This document shows positions 50,191 through 58,983 of a stretch of DNA of 64,000 nucleotides, in pieces. A model generated the notes under the pieces. The model ran no database searches and was not told the DNA's origin. It saw only the letters and a list, made by a program, of their open reading frames with translations. This DNA is from PFJX01 sp964466195 (lineage in GTDB: Bacteria; Pseudomonadota; Gammaproteobacteria; Burkholderiales; Thiobacillaceae), in NCBI GenBank assembly GCA_964466195.1, contig CAYXMQ010000002.1:214827-278826 (forward strand), in the 5' to 3' direction. The position numbers were made by a program, and so were the translations under genes. How positions within the stretch are numbered: the stretch's first letter is position 1; every line of letters starts with the position of its first letter.

Positions 50191-51033
50191 TCAGACTGAG
50201 GATTTATTACGGAACATGACACGCGCAATGATGTTGATGCCCAGCACCAACAAGGCGATCAGCAGCGCGCCGCCCCAGGCCAGGCTGACCCAGTTGTCAT
50301 AAGGGCTCATCGCGAACTGGTAGATGACCACCGGCAAATTGCCCATCGGCTGCGACATATCGGTGCTGAAGAATTGGTTGTTCAGCGCGGTAAACAGCAA
50401 CGGCGCGGTTTCGCCGGTAATGCGTGCGATGGAGAGCAGGATGCCGGTCACTACCCCGGCCTTGACCGCACGCAAGGTGACTTTCAGCGACACCTGCCAA
50501 CGCGGCGCCCCGACCGCGAATGCGGCCTCTCGCAGCGCCGTGGGCACCAGCAACAGCATGTTTTCGGTGGTGCGCACCACCACCGGAATGGCAATCAGCG
50601 CCAGCGCCAGCGAGCCGGCCCAGCCCGAGAAGCCGCCCATGGTATGCACCGCGAGTGCGTAGACGAACAGGCCGACGACGATGGACGGCGCCGACAACAT
50701 GATGTCGGTAACAAAACGGGTGGTCGACGCGAAGCGCGAGGTGGCGCCGTATTCCGCCAGGTAGATGCCGGCCAGAATGCCGATCGGCGTCGATACCAGC
50801 GTCGTCACCCCGACGATCATCAGGCTGCCGACGATGGCATTGCGCAAGCCGCCGCCTTCGCTGCCGGGCGCCGGCGTATCTTGGGTGAAGAAGTCCCAGC
50901 TCAATGCCGCGAAGCCGTTGTAGAACAGGGTCCAGAGTATCCATAGCAGCGCGGCCAGGCCGAAGGCCATCGCGATCATGGACAGCGCAATGCCGATGCG
51001 GTTGACCAGAATGCGGCGGGAATAAAGACTCAT
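50191..51033 (-). CDS. pstA: Phosphate ABC transporter permease PstA
   Basis: 280-aa, six-TM permease that pairs with PstC to form the phosphate channel. The cytoplasmic EAA-like coupling loop is LREAAFAVGAPRWQVSLKVT (about residue 185). It lies 10 bp after pstC and 14 bp before pstB. Confidence 0.95.
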   Translation of the reverse strand: MSLYSRRILVNRIGIALSMIAMAFGLAALLWILWTLFYNGFAALSWDFFTQDTPAPGSEGGGLRNAIVGSLMIVGVTTLVSTPIGILAGIYLAEYGATSRFASTTRFVTDIMLSAPSIVVGLFVYALAVHTMGGFSGWAGSLALALIAIPVVVRTTENMLLLVPTALREAAFAVGAPRWQVSLKVTLRAVKAGVVTGILLSIARITGETAPLLFTALNNQFFSTDMSQPMGNLPVVIYQFAMSPYDNWVSLAWGGALLIALLVLGINIIARVMFRNKSSV

Positions 51034-51043
51034 GGCGGCGCTC

Positions 51044-52015
51044 CTACTTGCCCTGCTTGGCGACGCCGCGCTGGATCATCCAGCGGGAAATGGCCAGCAC
51101 GATGAAGGTGATGATGAACAACACCAGGCCCAGGGCGAACAACGAAGAAATATGCAGGCCGGGATCGGCTTCGCCGAATTCGTTGGCCAGGGTCGCCGCA
51201 ATGGAGGTGCCCGGCGCGAACAGGCTGCCGACGATGCGGTTGGCGTTGCCGATGACGAAGGTGACCGCCATGGTTTCGCCCAGCGCGCGGCCGAGGCCGA
51301 GCATGATGCCGCCGATGACGCCGACGCGGGTATAGGGCAAAACGATATGGGTGACCACTTCCCAGGTGGTGCAGCCGACGCCGTAGGCGGACTCCTTCAA
51401 TTGCGCCGGCACCGTCTCGAACACGTCGCGCATCACCGAGGCGACGAAGGGAATCACCATCAATGAAAGCACGATGCCGGCGGTCAGAATGCCGATGCCG
51501 ATCGGCGGGCCGGCGAACCAGCCGCTGATGATCGGCGTATCGCCGACTGCCGCCTGCAGGTAGGGCTGTACATGTTGCGAGAACAGCGGGGCGAACACGA
51601 ACAGGCCCCAGATGCCGTAGATGATGGATGGCACGCCGGCGAGCAGTTCGATTGCGGTGCCGAGCGGACGGCGCAGCCAGGCCGGACAGGTTTCGGTCAG
51701 GAACAGGGCGATGCCGAAACTGACCGGTACGGCGATGATCAGCGCGATGATCGAGGTCACCACGGTGCCGTAGATCGCGGAAAGCGCGCCGTACTGATCT
51801 TCCGGCACATTCCAGACATTGGTCCATAGGAAGGCCGGGCCGAATTGCCTGAACACCGGCATCGCTTCGATGGCCAGCGAAATCAGAATGCCCGCCAGCG
51901 CCGCCAGCACGATGAATGCGAACACCAAGGTAACCTGATGGAACAGCATGTCCTGCAACTTGAACTTCTTGACCTGACTGGCGTGCGGGTCGTCTGGGGC
52001 AGTCGCTTCGCTCAT
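51044..52015 (-). CDS. pstC: Phosphate ABC transporter permease PstC
   Basis: 323-aa permease partner of PstA with six TM helices. The coupling loop is VPAQLKESAYGVGCTTWEVV (about residue 205). Start at the ATG giving MSEATAPDDPHAS; the longer frame reaches into the hairpin region. Two strong hairpins separate it from pstS, which usually lowers permease output relative to binding protein. Confidence 0.95.
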   Translation of the reverse strand: MSEATAPDDPHASQVKKFKLQDMLFHQVTLVFAFIVLAALAGILISLAIEAMPVFRQFGPAFLWTNVWNVPEDQYGALSAIYGTVVTSIIALIIAVPVSFGIALFLTETCPAWLRRPLGTAIELLAGVPSIIYGIWGLFVFAPLFSQHVQPYLQAAVGDTPIISGWFAGPPIGIGILTAGIVLSLMVIPFVASVMRDVFETVPAQLKESAYGVGCTTWEVVTHIVLPYTRVGVIGGIMLGLGRALGETMAVTFVIGNANRIVGSLFAPGTSIAATLANEFGEADPGLHISSLFALGLVLFIITFIVLAISRWMIQRGVAKQGK

Positions 52016-52042
52016 TGCGATCTTTCCTGATTTGATTGGGCG

Positions 52043-52084
52043 TTCTTCGGAAGCCCCCTCGTCCATAAGGAGGCTTCCGAAGAA
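52043..52084 (-). promoter_or_regulatory. Second intergenic hairpin, pstS-pstC
   Basis: Perfect 13-bp stem (52043-52055 with 52072-52084) and a 16-nt loop, read after the first hairpin on the minus strand. No T-run follows. It is likely an mRNA stabiliser or partial terminator rather than a full stop. Confidence 0.7.
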
Positions 52085-52086
52085 AG

Positions 52087-52121
52087 TTCGGGCGCGGAGG
52101 AGGTTACCCCCCGCGCCCGAA
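52087..52121 (-). terminator. First intergenic hairpin after pstS, probable attenuator
   Basis: Perfect 11-bp GC-rich stem (TTCGGGCGCGG/CCGCGCCCGAA) beginning 17 bp past the pstS stop, followed on the minus strand by CTTTCTT, only weakly T-rich. It should stop or stall part of the transcripts, giving more PstS than PstCAB. Confidence 0.65.
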
Positions 52122-52137
52122 TTGGTGAAGCGCGTTG

Positions 52138-53154
52138 TTACTTGATGTTCTTCATCTCGGCTTCGACCATCTTCACGACGCTGGCAGGCAACGGCACGAA
52201 GCCCAGCTCTTCAGCCATCTTCTGGCCGTTATTCAGAGACCAGGTGAAGAATTCGACTATGCCCTTCTGCTTGGCGGCGTCCGAACCCTTCTCATAGGCC
52301 AAAACGTAGGTGGCGCTGGTGATCGGCCAGGCGTTCTTATGGGCCTGGTCGAGCAGGTCCGGGGCCATGCCCTTGACCTTGAAATTGGCGCCCGCGGCGG
52401 CGGCCTCGACGGCGTCCTGGTTCGGGACGATGTAATGGCCGGCCTTGTTCTTCAGGGCCACGAAATTCATCTTGTTCTTCATCGCGTCGGCGATATCCAC
52501 GTAGCCGATGGCGCCGGCAATCTTCTGCACATTGGCAGCGACGCCCGGATTGCCCTTGCCGCCGACGCCGTTGACCGGCCAGTTCACCGTGTTGCCGGCG
52601 CCGACGTCGCGCATGAAGGCCATGGATTGCTTGGCCAGATAGTTGGAGAACACGAAGGTGGTGCCGGAACCGTCGGAACGATGCGCGACGGTGATCGCCA
52701 GATCGGGCAGCTTGACGCCGGGATTGAGCTTGGCGATGGCCGCGTCGTTCCACTTCTTGATGTCGCCGCGGAAGATATCGGCGACAGTGGCGCCGTCCAG
52801 TTTCAGCTTGCCGGACTCGATGCCGGGCACGTTCATGACGATGGTCACCCCCCCCATGACGGTGGGCACCTGGATCAGATTGGCGGCATCCAGATCGGCT
52901 TCCTTCAGGGGCGCGTCAGTGCCGCCGAAATCGACGGTCTTGGCCTTGATCTGCTTGACGCCGCCGGAAGAACCGATGCCTTGGTAGTTGACCTGATTGC
53001 CGGTGGCGGCCTTGTAGGCTTCGGCCCACTTGGTGTAGACGGCATACGGGAACGTCGCACCGGCGCCGGTGATATCGGCGGCGAGAGCGGAAAGACTCAG
53101 CGACATGGCGGCAGCCAGAGTGGACAACTTGAGCAGGGTGCGCGTGGTATTCAT
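52138..53154 (-). CDS. pstS: Phosphate-binding periplasmic protein PstS
   Basis: 338-aa high-affinity phosphate receptor. The signal peptide (about residues 1-25) ends ALSLSALAAD-like before mature DITGAGATFPYAVYTKWAEA. Phosphate-contact segments are GATFPY, GIGSSGGVKQI, DFGGTDAPL and RSDGSGTTFVFSNYL. I start at the ATG at 53154 (GGAG 7 nt upstream); the longer frame starts upstream of the predicted transcription start. It is first in pstSCAB behind a Pho box. Confidence 0.96.
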   Translation of the reverse strand: MNTTRTLLKLSTLAAAMSLSLSALAADITGAGATFPYAVYTKWAEAYKAATGNQVNYQGIGSSGGVKQIKAKTVDFGGTDAPLKEADLDAANLIQVPTVMGGVTIVMNVPGIESGKLKLDGATVADIFRGDIKKWNDAAIAKLNPGVKLPDLAITVAHRSDGSGTTFVFSNYLAKQSMAFMRDVGAGNTVNWPVNGVGGKGNPGVAANVQKIAGAIGYVDIADAMKNKMNFVALKNKAGHYIVPNQDAVEAAAAGANFKVKGMAPDLLDQAHKNAWPITSATYVLAYEKGSDAAKQKGIVEFFTWSLNNGQKMAEELGFVPLPASVVKMVEAEMKNIK

Positions 53155-53213
53155 ATTCGATCTCCAGACAATTGCGTCTTCAGTTAGTGACCGACGCAGC
53201 ATATCTTCGAATT

Positions 53214-53231
53214 ATTACAAGCTTGTGACGG
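53214..53231 (-). promoter_or_regulatory. Pho box of pstSCAB
   Basis: Minus strand CCGTCAC, 4 bp, TTGTAAT, then 10 nt and a -10-like TATGCT (53198-53203). Each half matches the PhoB consensus at 6 of 7. A 10-bp inverted repeat AATTATTACA/TGTAATAATT (53210-53219, 53233-53242) surrounds it. The predicted leader is about 37 nt. Confidence 0.75.
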
Positions 53232-53289
53232 CTGTAATAATTGGAAATTTTACCCGCGCCCGCAAGAGGTACGCCGGATTCGTAAGCCG

Positions 53290-54660
53290 CTAAAGCGGCA
53301 ACGACTCCGCTGCCGTGCGGACGGCGTTGGCGATGTGATCAGCGCTGCGCCGCACCTGGACTTCGTCGCGACCTTCCACCATAACCCGGATCAACGGTTC
53401 TGTGCCGGAGGCGCGCAGGACCACGCGCCCGCTATCGCCCAACTCGGCTTCGACGTCCGCCACGGCTTGCGCCACGCCGGCGTGGCCATCTGTCTTGAAA
53501 CCCTTGGCGACGCGTACATTGAGCAATATCTGCGGGAAGGCCGGGCAAGCGCGCGTGTAGTCGGCCAACGACTGGCCCGAACCGCGCAACGCCGCCAGCA
53601 CCTGCAACGCGGAGACGATGCCGTCGCCTGTGGTGTGCTTGTCGAGACAGAGGATGTGGCCGGAGGCCTCGCCGCCGAGCTGCCAGCCGCTCTGTTGCAA
53701 CAGCTCCAGCACGTAGCGATCACCGACCTTGGCGCGTTTGAATTCACAACCGAGGGCCTTCAACGCCAGCTCAGCGCCGAGATTGGTCATCAACGTGCCG
53801 ACCACGCCGCCGAGGCAAAGGCCGCTTTCCTTGCGATAGCGGGCGATGGCATAGATCAGTTTGTCTCCGTCCATGACCAGGCCGGTGGCATCCGTCATCA
53901 TCAACCGGTCGCCATCGCCGTCCAGCGCGATGCCGACATCGGCCCGATGCTTGCGCACGGCGCGCGACAAGGCGTCGGTGTGGGTGGCGCCGCACTCCTT
54001 GTTGATGTTCAAGCCGTTGGGCTCGTTGGCGATGGCGACGACATCGGCGCCCAGCTCATGAAAGACGTGCGGCGCGATGTGGTAGCCGGCGCCGTTGGCG
54101 CAGTCGACGACGATGCGCATGCCGCGCAGGTCCATATCGGTCGGGAACGTGCTCTTGCAGAACTCGATGTAACGTGCGGCCGCGGCCTCGACCCGTTTGA
54201 CCCGACCCAATTGCTTCGATGTCGCGGTCTGCATCGGTTGCTCCAGCGCCGCCTCGATGGCCAGTTCGACTTCATCGGGCAGCTTGGCGCCGCGGGCGGA
54301 AAAGAACTTGATGCCGTTGTCCTCGTAGGGATTGTGCGAAGCGGAAATCACCACCCCGGCCTGCAAACGCAGCGCGCGGGTCAGGTAGGCCACGCCCGGC
54401 GTCGGCATCGGCCCGGTCAGTTGTACGTCGACCCCGGCCGCCGTCAAACCGGCCTGCAGGGCGGATTCCAGCATGTAACCGGAAATGCGCGTGTCCTTGC
54501 CGATCAGCACCGCCGGATGTTCGCCGTGGAGCGCATCGTGTTCCGCCGCGGCAAGCACCTTGCCGGCGGCATAACCTAAACGCATGGCGAAGTCGGGCGT
54601 AATCGGCTCTTCGCCGACCTTGCCGCGAATGCCATCGGTGCCAAAATATTTTCTGCTCAT
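53290..54660 (-). CDS. glmM: Phosphoglucosamine mutase
   Basis: 456-aa enzyme converting glucosamine-6-phosphate to glucosamine-1-phosphate for peptidoglycan and LPS. It has the phospho-Ser loop VISASHNPYEDNGIKFFSA (about residue 100), the metal loop ALDGDGDRLMM and the C-terminal phosphate site RASGTEPLIRVMVEG. The ATG at 54660 overlaps the folP stop by 4 bp. An upstream TTG-type frame adding eight residues is rejected. Confidence 0.96.
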   Translation of the reverse strand: MSRKYFGTDGIRGKVGEEPITPDFAMRLGYAAGKVLAAAEHDALHGEHPAVLIGKDTRISGYMLESALQAGLTAAGVDVQLTGPMPTPGVAYLTRALRLQAGVVISASHNPYEDNGIKFFSARGAKLPDEVELAIEAALEQPMQTATSKQLGRVKRVEAAAARYIEFCKSTFPTDMDLRGMRIVVDCANGAGYHIAPHVFHELGADVVAIANEPNGLNINKECGATHTDALSRAVRKHRADVGIALDGDGDRLMMTDATGLVMDGDKLIYAIARYRKESGLCLGGVVGTLMTNLGAELALKALGCEFKRAKVGDRYVLELLQQSGWQLGGEASGHILCLDKHTTGDGIVSALQVLAALRGSGQSLADYTRACPAFPQILLNVRVAKGFKTDGHAGVAQAVADVEAELGDSGRVVLRASGTEPLIRVMVEGRDEVQVRRSADHIANAVRTAAESLPL

Positions 54661-55484
54661 GCCTGCACTCCCAATTCTTGCCATAAATGAATCGCGGTAA
54701 CGGTTTCTCTTACGTCATGCACCCGCACCACCGCTGCGCCGTTTCGAATGGCCAGCAAGGCGGTGATAACGCTGGGCAGCAAGCGGTCCTGCGTGGCCCG
54801 CCCGGTGAGTGCACCGAGGAAGGATTTGCGCGATACGCCTGCCAACACCGGGGCGATATCGGCCAGTTCAGCCAGATTCTTGAATAGCGCCAGGTTGTGC
54901 TGCAAAGCCTTGCCAAAGCCGAAACCGGGATCGATCAGCATGCGCGCCGGAGCGATGCCGACCGCCTGCGCTGCGGCCAGGCGCTGGCGCAAATAGGCCG
55001 CCACTTCAGTGACGACCTCGTCGTAAGTCGGGTTCTCCTGCATCGTGCTGGGCATGCCGCGCATATGCATGAAACACAGGCCGCAATTGGATTGCGACAC
55101 CGCTTGCAAAGCCCCCGGCGCCTCGAAGCCGCGCACGTCGTTGATCATGTCCGCTCCGGCCGCCAGTGCTGCAATCATCACTTCGGGCTTCATGGTATCG
55201 ACCGACAAGGCCACATCGGCGCTACGCAATCCCTGCAGCACCGGAATGACCCGCGCAAGTTCTTCGTCCACATCGACCGGCGCGCTGCCGGGACGGGTCG
55301 ACTCACCGCCGATATCGAGTATCTGAGCGCCCTCGGCCTGCAGCCTCAAGCCATGTTCGATGGCTTGTTCAGTCGAAAAAAACCGGCCGCCATCGGAAAA
55401 CGAGTCGGGCGTGACATTGACGATGCCCATGACCAGCGGCTGCGTCAGCGGGAAGCGGTAACGACCGCAGCAATACTCGGTCAT
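54657..55484 (-). CDS. folP: Dihydropteroate synthase
   Basis: 275-aa folate-pathway enzyme joining p-aminobenzoate to dihydropterin pyrophosphate; target of sulfonamides. Signatures are MGIVNVTPDSFSDGGRF (about 19), DIGGESTRPGSAPV (about 57), DPGFGFGKALQHN and GVSRKSFLG. It is coupled to glmM by a 4-bp overlap and separated from ftsH by a terminator, so it needs read-through or its own promoter. Confidence 0.96.
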   Translation of the reverse strand: MTEYCCGRYRFPLTQPLVMGIVNVTPDSFSDGGRFFSTEQAIEHGLRLQAEGAQILDIGGESTRPGSAPVDVDEELARVIPVLQGLRSADVALSVDTMKPEVMIAALAAGADMINDVRGFEAPGALQAVSQSNCGLCFMHMRGMPSTMQENPTYDEVVTEVAAYLRQRLAAAQAVGIAPARMLIDPGFGFGKALQHNLALFKNLAELADIAPVLAGVSRKSFLGALTGRATQDRLLPSVITALLAIRNGAAVVRVHDVRETVTAIHLWQELGVQA

Positions 55485-55515
55485 GGATTTGAGTTGGTTT
55501 TCCGAAGTGCGACAG

Positions 55516-55562
55516 AAAAACGATCAGGGGCGGCCAGAGTTCCCTCTAAGCCGCCCCTGATC
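55516..55562 (-). terminator. Rho-independent terminator after ftsH
   Basis: Perfect 13-bp stem GATCAGGGGCGGC/GCCGCCCCTGATC with a 15-nt loop, followed on the minus strand by GTTTTT. It lies 22 bp past the ftsH stop and 32 bp before folP. Confidence 0.9.
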
Positions 55563-55583
55563 TTCAAGCCGAAAGCAGACTGA

Positions 55584-57482
55584 TCACGCCTCTTCGGCCG
55601 GAGTAGCGGTCGGTTCAGGCGCGCTCGGCGGCGCATCTTGCGGCGGGTTGGCGCTGCTGACCGGCGGCGTCACCGGCTTCGGCGGATGCGGCTCCTGGCC
55701 GGCCATGATGGCGTCGATCTGATCGGCGTCTATCGTCTCCCATTCCAGCAGGGCGCGCGTCATGCGTTCCACCTTGTCGCGATTGTCTTCCAGTGTCTTG
55801 CGCGCCAGGGCGTACTGTTCGTCGATGATACGGCGCACTTCCTGATCGACCTTGCGCATGGTTTCCTCGGACACGCTCTTGTGCGTGGTGACCGAGCGGC
55901 CCAGGAAAATCTCGCCTTCCTCCTCGCCGTATACCATCGGGCCCAGTGCATCGGACATGCCCCATTGGGTGACCATGCGACGGGCCAGATCGGTGGCGCG
56001 CTGAAAGTCGTTAGACGCGCCGGTGGTCATCTGATTCATGAACAACTCTTCGGCGATACGACCGCCGAACAAAACGGCGATGGTCGACATCAAACGGGTG
56101 CGATCCTGGCTGTAACGGTCTTCCGTCGGCAGTTGCATGGTGACGCCGAGTGCGCGGCCGCGCGGAATGATGGTGACTTTGTGCACCGGATCGGTCTTGG
56201 GCATCAACTTGGCCACCACCGCATGGCCGGACTCGTGGTATGCGGTGTTCTTGCGCTCTTCCTCCGGCATGATCATCGATCGGCGTTCCGCTCCCATCAT
56301 GATCTTGTCCTTGGCGCGTTCAAAATCGTCCATATCGACCACGCGCTTGTTCGAACGGGCGGCGAACAGTGCGGCTTCGTTGACCAGATTGGCCAGATCG
56401 GCGCCGGAAAAGCCCGGCGTGCCGCGCGCGATGATGTCGGCCTTGACGTCTTGCGACATCGGCACCTTGCGCATATGCACCAACAAGATTTGTTCACGAC
56501 CGCGAATGTCCGGCAACGGCACCACGACCTGACGGTCGAACCGCCCCGGGCGCAACAACGCCGGGTCCAGTACGTCGGGTCGGTTGGTCGCAGCGATGAC
56601 GATGACGCCGACGGTGGCCTCGAAGCCGTCCATTTCGACCAGCAACTGGTTCAGGGTCTGCTCGCGCTCGTCGTTGCCGCCGCCCATGCCGGCGCCGCGC
56701 TGGCGTCCGACCGCATCGATTTCATCGATGAAGATGATGCAGGGCGATTGCTTCTTCGCCTGCTCGAACATGTCACGTACGCGCGCCGCACCGACGCCGA
56801 CAAACATTTCGACGAAATCGGAGCCGGAAATCGAGAAGAACGGCACTTTCGCTTCGCCGGCGATAGATTTCGCCAGCAAGGTCTTGCCGGTACCCGGTGA
56901 ACCCACCATCAGCACGCCGCGCGGAATCCGCCCGCCCAATTTCTGGAAGCGTGAAGGGTCGCGCAGGAATTCCACCAGTTCGCCGACTTCTTCCTTGGCC
57001 TCGTCGCAACCCGCGACATCGGCGAAAGTCACCAGATTGCTGTCCTGATCGAGCAAGCGCGCCTTGCTTTTACCGAAGGAGAACGCGCCGCCTTTGCCGC
57101 CTCCCTGCATCTGGCGCATGAAAAACACCCAAACGCCGATCAACAGCAACATCGGGAACCAGGACACGAAGATGCTCATCAGCATCGACGGCTGCTCTTC
57201 CGGCTTGGCTTCCACCTGTACGCCGGCCTTGAGCAGATCGGAAACCAGCCAGGGATCGGAAGGCGAGTAGGTCGTAAACCGCCGCCCGTCGACGCCAATG
57301 CCGCGCAGCACGTGATTTTCAATCGTGACCTTGGCGACCTGTCCCTGGCGCACCTGTTCGATGAAAGTCGAATAGTCGATCTGCGACTGCACGGTCTGAC
57401 GCGTGTTGAACTGGTTGAACACCGTCATCAGCACCAGCGCAATGATCAGCCAGATACCGACATTCTTGAAAAGATTATTCAA
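55584..57482 (-). CDS. ftsH: ATP-dependent zinc metalloprotease FtsH
   Basis: 632-aa membrane protease that degrades misfolded membrane proteins and regulators such as LpxC. N-terminal TM (about 5-22), periplasmic domain, second TM (about 103-120), AAA domain with Walker A GSPGTGKTLLAKSIAGEA, Walker B IIFIDEIDAVG and arginine-finger region RPGRFDRQV, then zinc motif HESGHA (about 418). The tail is Pro/Ala-rich. It follows rlmE by 40 bp, the classic rlmE-ftsH pair. Confidence 0.97.
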   Translation of the reverse strand: MNNLFKNVGIWLIIALVLMTVFNQFNTRQTVQSQIDYSTFIEQVRQGQVAKVTIENHVLRGIGVDGRRFTTYSPSDPWLVSDLLKAGVQVEAKPEEQPSMLMSIFVSWFPMLLLIGVWVFFMRQMQGGGKGGAFSFGKSKARLLDQDSNLVTFADVAGCDEAKEEVGELVEFLRDPSRFQKLGGRIPRGVLMVGSPGTGKTLLAKSIAGEAKVPFFSISGSDFVEMFVGVGAARVRDMFEQAKKQSPCIIFIDEIDAVGRQRGAGMGGGNDEREQTLNQLLVEMDGFEATVGVIVIAATNRPDVLDPALLRPGRFDRQVVVPLPDIRGREQILLVHMRKVPMSQDVKADIIARGTPGFSGADLANLVNEAALFAARSNKRVVDMDDFERAKDKIMMGAERRSMIMPEEERKNTAYHESGHAVVAKLMPKTDPVHKVTIIPRGRALGVTMQLPTEDRYSQDRTRLMSTIAVLFGGRIAEELFMNQMTTGASNDFQRATDLARRMVTQWGMSDALGPMVYGEEEGEIFLGRSVTTHKSVSEETMRKVDQEVRRIIDEQYALARKTLEDNRDKVERMTRALLEWETIDADQIDAIMAGQEPHPPKPVTPPVSSANPPQDAPPSAPEPTATPAEEA

Positions 57483-57522
57483 TTTGACTCCTTAGCGACA
57501 CCACTGCCGCAGTTAGGCGAAG

Positions 57523-58176
57523 TTAGACCAATTCCGGCCCTGGTTCAATCGAGACGGGCGTCTTCAGCCCCCGTCCCAGCAAATACACCTCGCGGCTGCT
57601 ATCGCGAGAGGCTTTCGGCTTACGTACAAAAACCGACTTGAATGTGCTCCGCATCTGATTCATGTAATCCTCAAATCCCGCGCCCTGGAATACCTTGACT
57701 AAGAAAATGCCGTCAGGTTTCAGCCACTCGGCAGAGAATTCCAGCGCCAGTTCGGCAAGGTAGTAAATGCGCGCCTGATCCGACACGATGACACCGGTGA
57801 TATTGGGGGCCATGTCGCTTAAAACAAGGTCGGCTTTCTTGCCACCCAGTCGCTCTACCAACGCGGTCAACGTCGCCTGTTCGGTAAAGTCGCCCTGCAA
57901 AAAATCGACGCCGTTGAGGCCGACCATTTCCAGCAGATCGATCCCGACGATGCGCCCCTGGCCTTTCATCCGTTCCAGTGCGACCTGGCACCAGCCGCCC
58001 GGCGCACAGCCCAGATCGACCAGAGCCGACCCCGGTTTCAACAGATGATCGCGATCGTCAATTTCCATCAGCTTGTAAGCAGAACGCGAGCGGTATCCCT
58101 GCTCAACCGATTGCTTGACGTAAAAATCATTGACGTGGCGCTGATGCCAGACGCGACTTTTGGCTTGCCGTTTCAC
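57523..58176 (-). CDS. rlmE: 23S rRNA 2'-O-ribose methyltransferase RlmE
   Basis: 217-aa SAM-dependent enzyme that methylates U2552 of 23S rRNA in late 50S assembly. SAM-binding LVDLGCAPGGWCQVALERM is near residue 55, with the catalytic K-D-K-E residues in SRSAYKLMEI, VLSDMAPNI, FLVKVFQG and SREVYLLG. I start at a GTG (58176) giving VKRQAKSRVW, because GAGGT lies 7 nt upstream; the longest frame starts at 58227. Divergent from yhbY. Confidence 0.93.
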   Translation of the reverse strand: MKRQAKSRVWHQRHVNDFYVKQSVEQGYRSRSAYKLMEIDDRDHLLKPGSALVDLGCAPGGWCQVALERMKGQGRIVGIDLLEMVGLNGVDFLQGDFTEQATLTALVERLGGKKADLVLSDMAPNITGVIVSDQARIYYLAELALEFSAEWLKPDGIFLVKVFQGAGFEDYMNQMRSTFKSVFVRKPKASRDSSREVYLLGRGLKTPVSIEPGPELV

Positions 58177-58241
58177 TGAATACACCTCATGGACTACTAT
58201 CGCACCCTTTTTCCGCCCCTTTGACAATTACAGGAACGCGA

Positions 58242-58535
58242 ATGCTCGAATTAACGGTGGAACAGCGCAAATACCTCAAAGCACAAGCGCATGCTTTGAA
58301 ACCCGTGGTCATGATCGGGTCGCAAGGACTCAGCGATGCCGTGATCAAGGAAGCCGAACGCGCCATTGCCGCACATGAATTGATCAAGATACGCGTACTG
58401 GGTGATGACCGAGCTGAACGCGAAGCGTTTCTCGCGCAATTATGCGTAAGCTTGAAAGCCGCTCCGGTCCAGCACATCGGAAAACTGCTGCTGATCTATC
58501 GGCCGGCGCTGAAACCGAAACTGCGGCTACCTTGA
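58242..58535 (+). CDS. yhbY: YhbY-type RNA-binding protein (CRM domain)
   Basis: 97-aa single CRM domain protein that associates with pre-50S ribosomes. The family signature is VVMIGSQGLSDAVIKEAERA with the GxxG loop. The ATG at 58242 has AGGA about 7 nt upstream. It is divergent from rlmE, another 50S assembly factor, and its 3' end overlaps the DUF4149 gene by 9 bp in convergent orientation. Confidence 0.93.
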   Translation: MLELTVEQRKYLKAQAHALKPVVMIGSQGLSDAVIKEAERAIAAHELIKIRVLGDDRAEREAFLAQLCVSLKAAPVQHIGKLLLIYRPALKPKLRLP

Positions 58536-58982
58536 ATGTTGCTTGGCCACCAGAGCCAGGCCCAACAGACTTTGAAGCAGGTAAACCACGCTGGAAATTC
58601 CATGCCAGGTCGCGAAACGATCCCTGAACAGGCTTTCCATGACATCTTTGGGTAGTGCCGCTTCCTTGAGTTGCGCCATGATGGGCTGAATACCGAAGTG
58701 TCCGGCCAGAGTCAGCAGCAGCATCGACAGGACACCCCAAAAGAACGTTTGTTTGAAAGCGTCCGCCCCAAAGCGGGCAAAGCGAAACATCAGCAACCAA
58801 ACAGCGCACGCCATGCCTGACCAAGCCATGGCAGTGAACATCTTGCCGGCCAGCAGGCCGGCGAGCATGCGGTCTTCGAGGTTGTAAAACAGAATCGGCG
58901 CGGCCAGGTAACCGACCGCCCAGAGCCCGCCCACCCAAAGCGTCAACGCCCAGGCGGCGAGAAGATCGGGAAGGCGTTTCAC
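58527..58982 (-). CDS. DUF4149 membrane protein
   Basis: 151 aa with about four TM helices (for example WALTLWVGGLWAVGYLAAPI at 11-30 and FFWGVLSMLLLTLAGHFGI near 80). This matches the DUF4149 family found beside greA/carB in betaproteobacteria. Function is unknown. It begins 1 bp after the greA stop, so translation is coupled. Confidence 0.8.
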   Translation of the reverse strand: MKRLPDLLAAWALTLWVGGLWAVGYLAAPILFYNLEDRMLAGLLAGKMFTAMAWSGMACAVWLLMFRFARFGADAFKQTFFWGVLSMLLLTLAGHFGIQPIMAQLKEAALPKDVMESLFRDRFATWHGISSVVYLLQSLLGLALVAKQHSR

Positions 58983-58983
58983 G

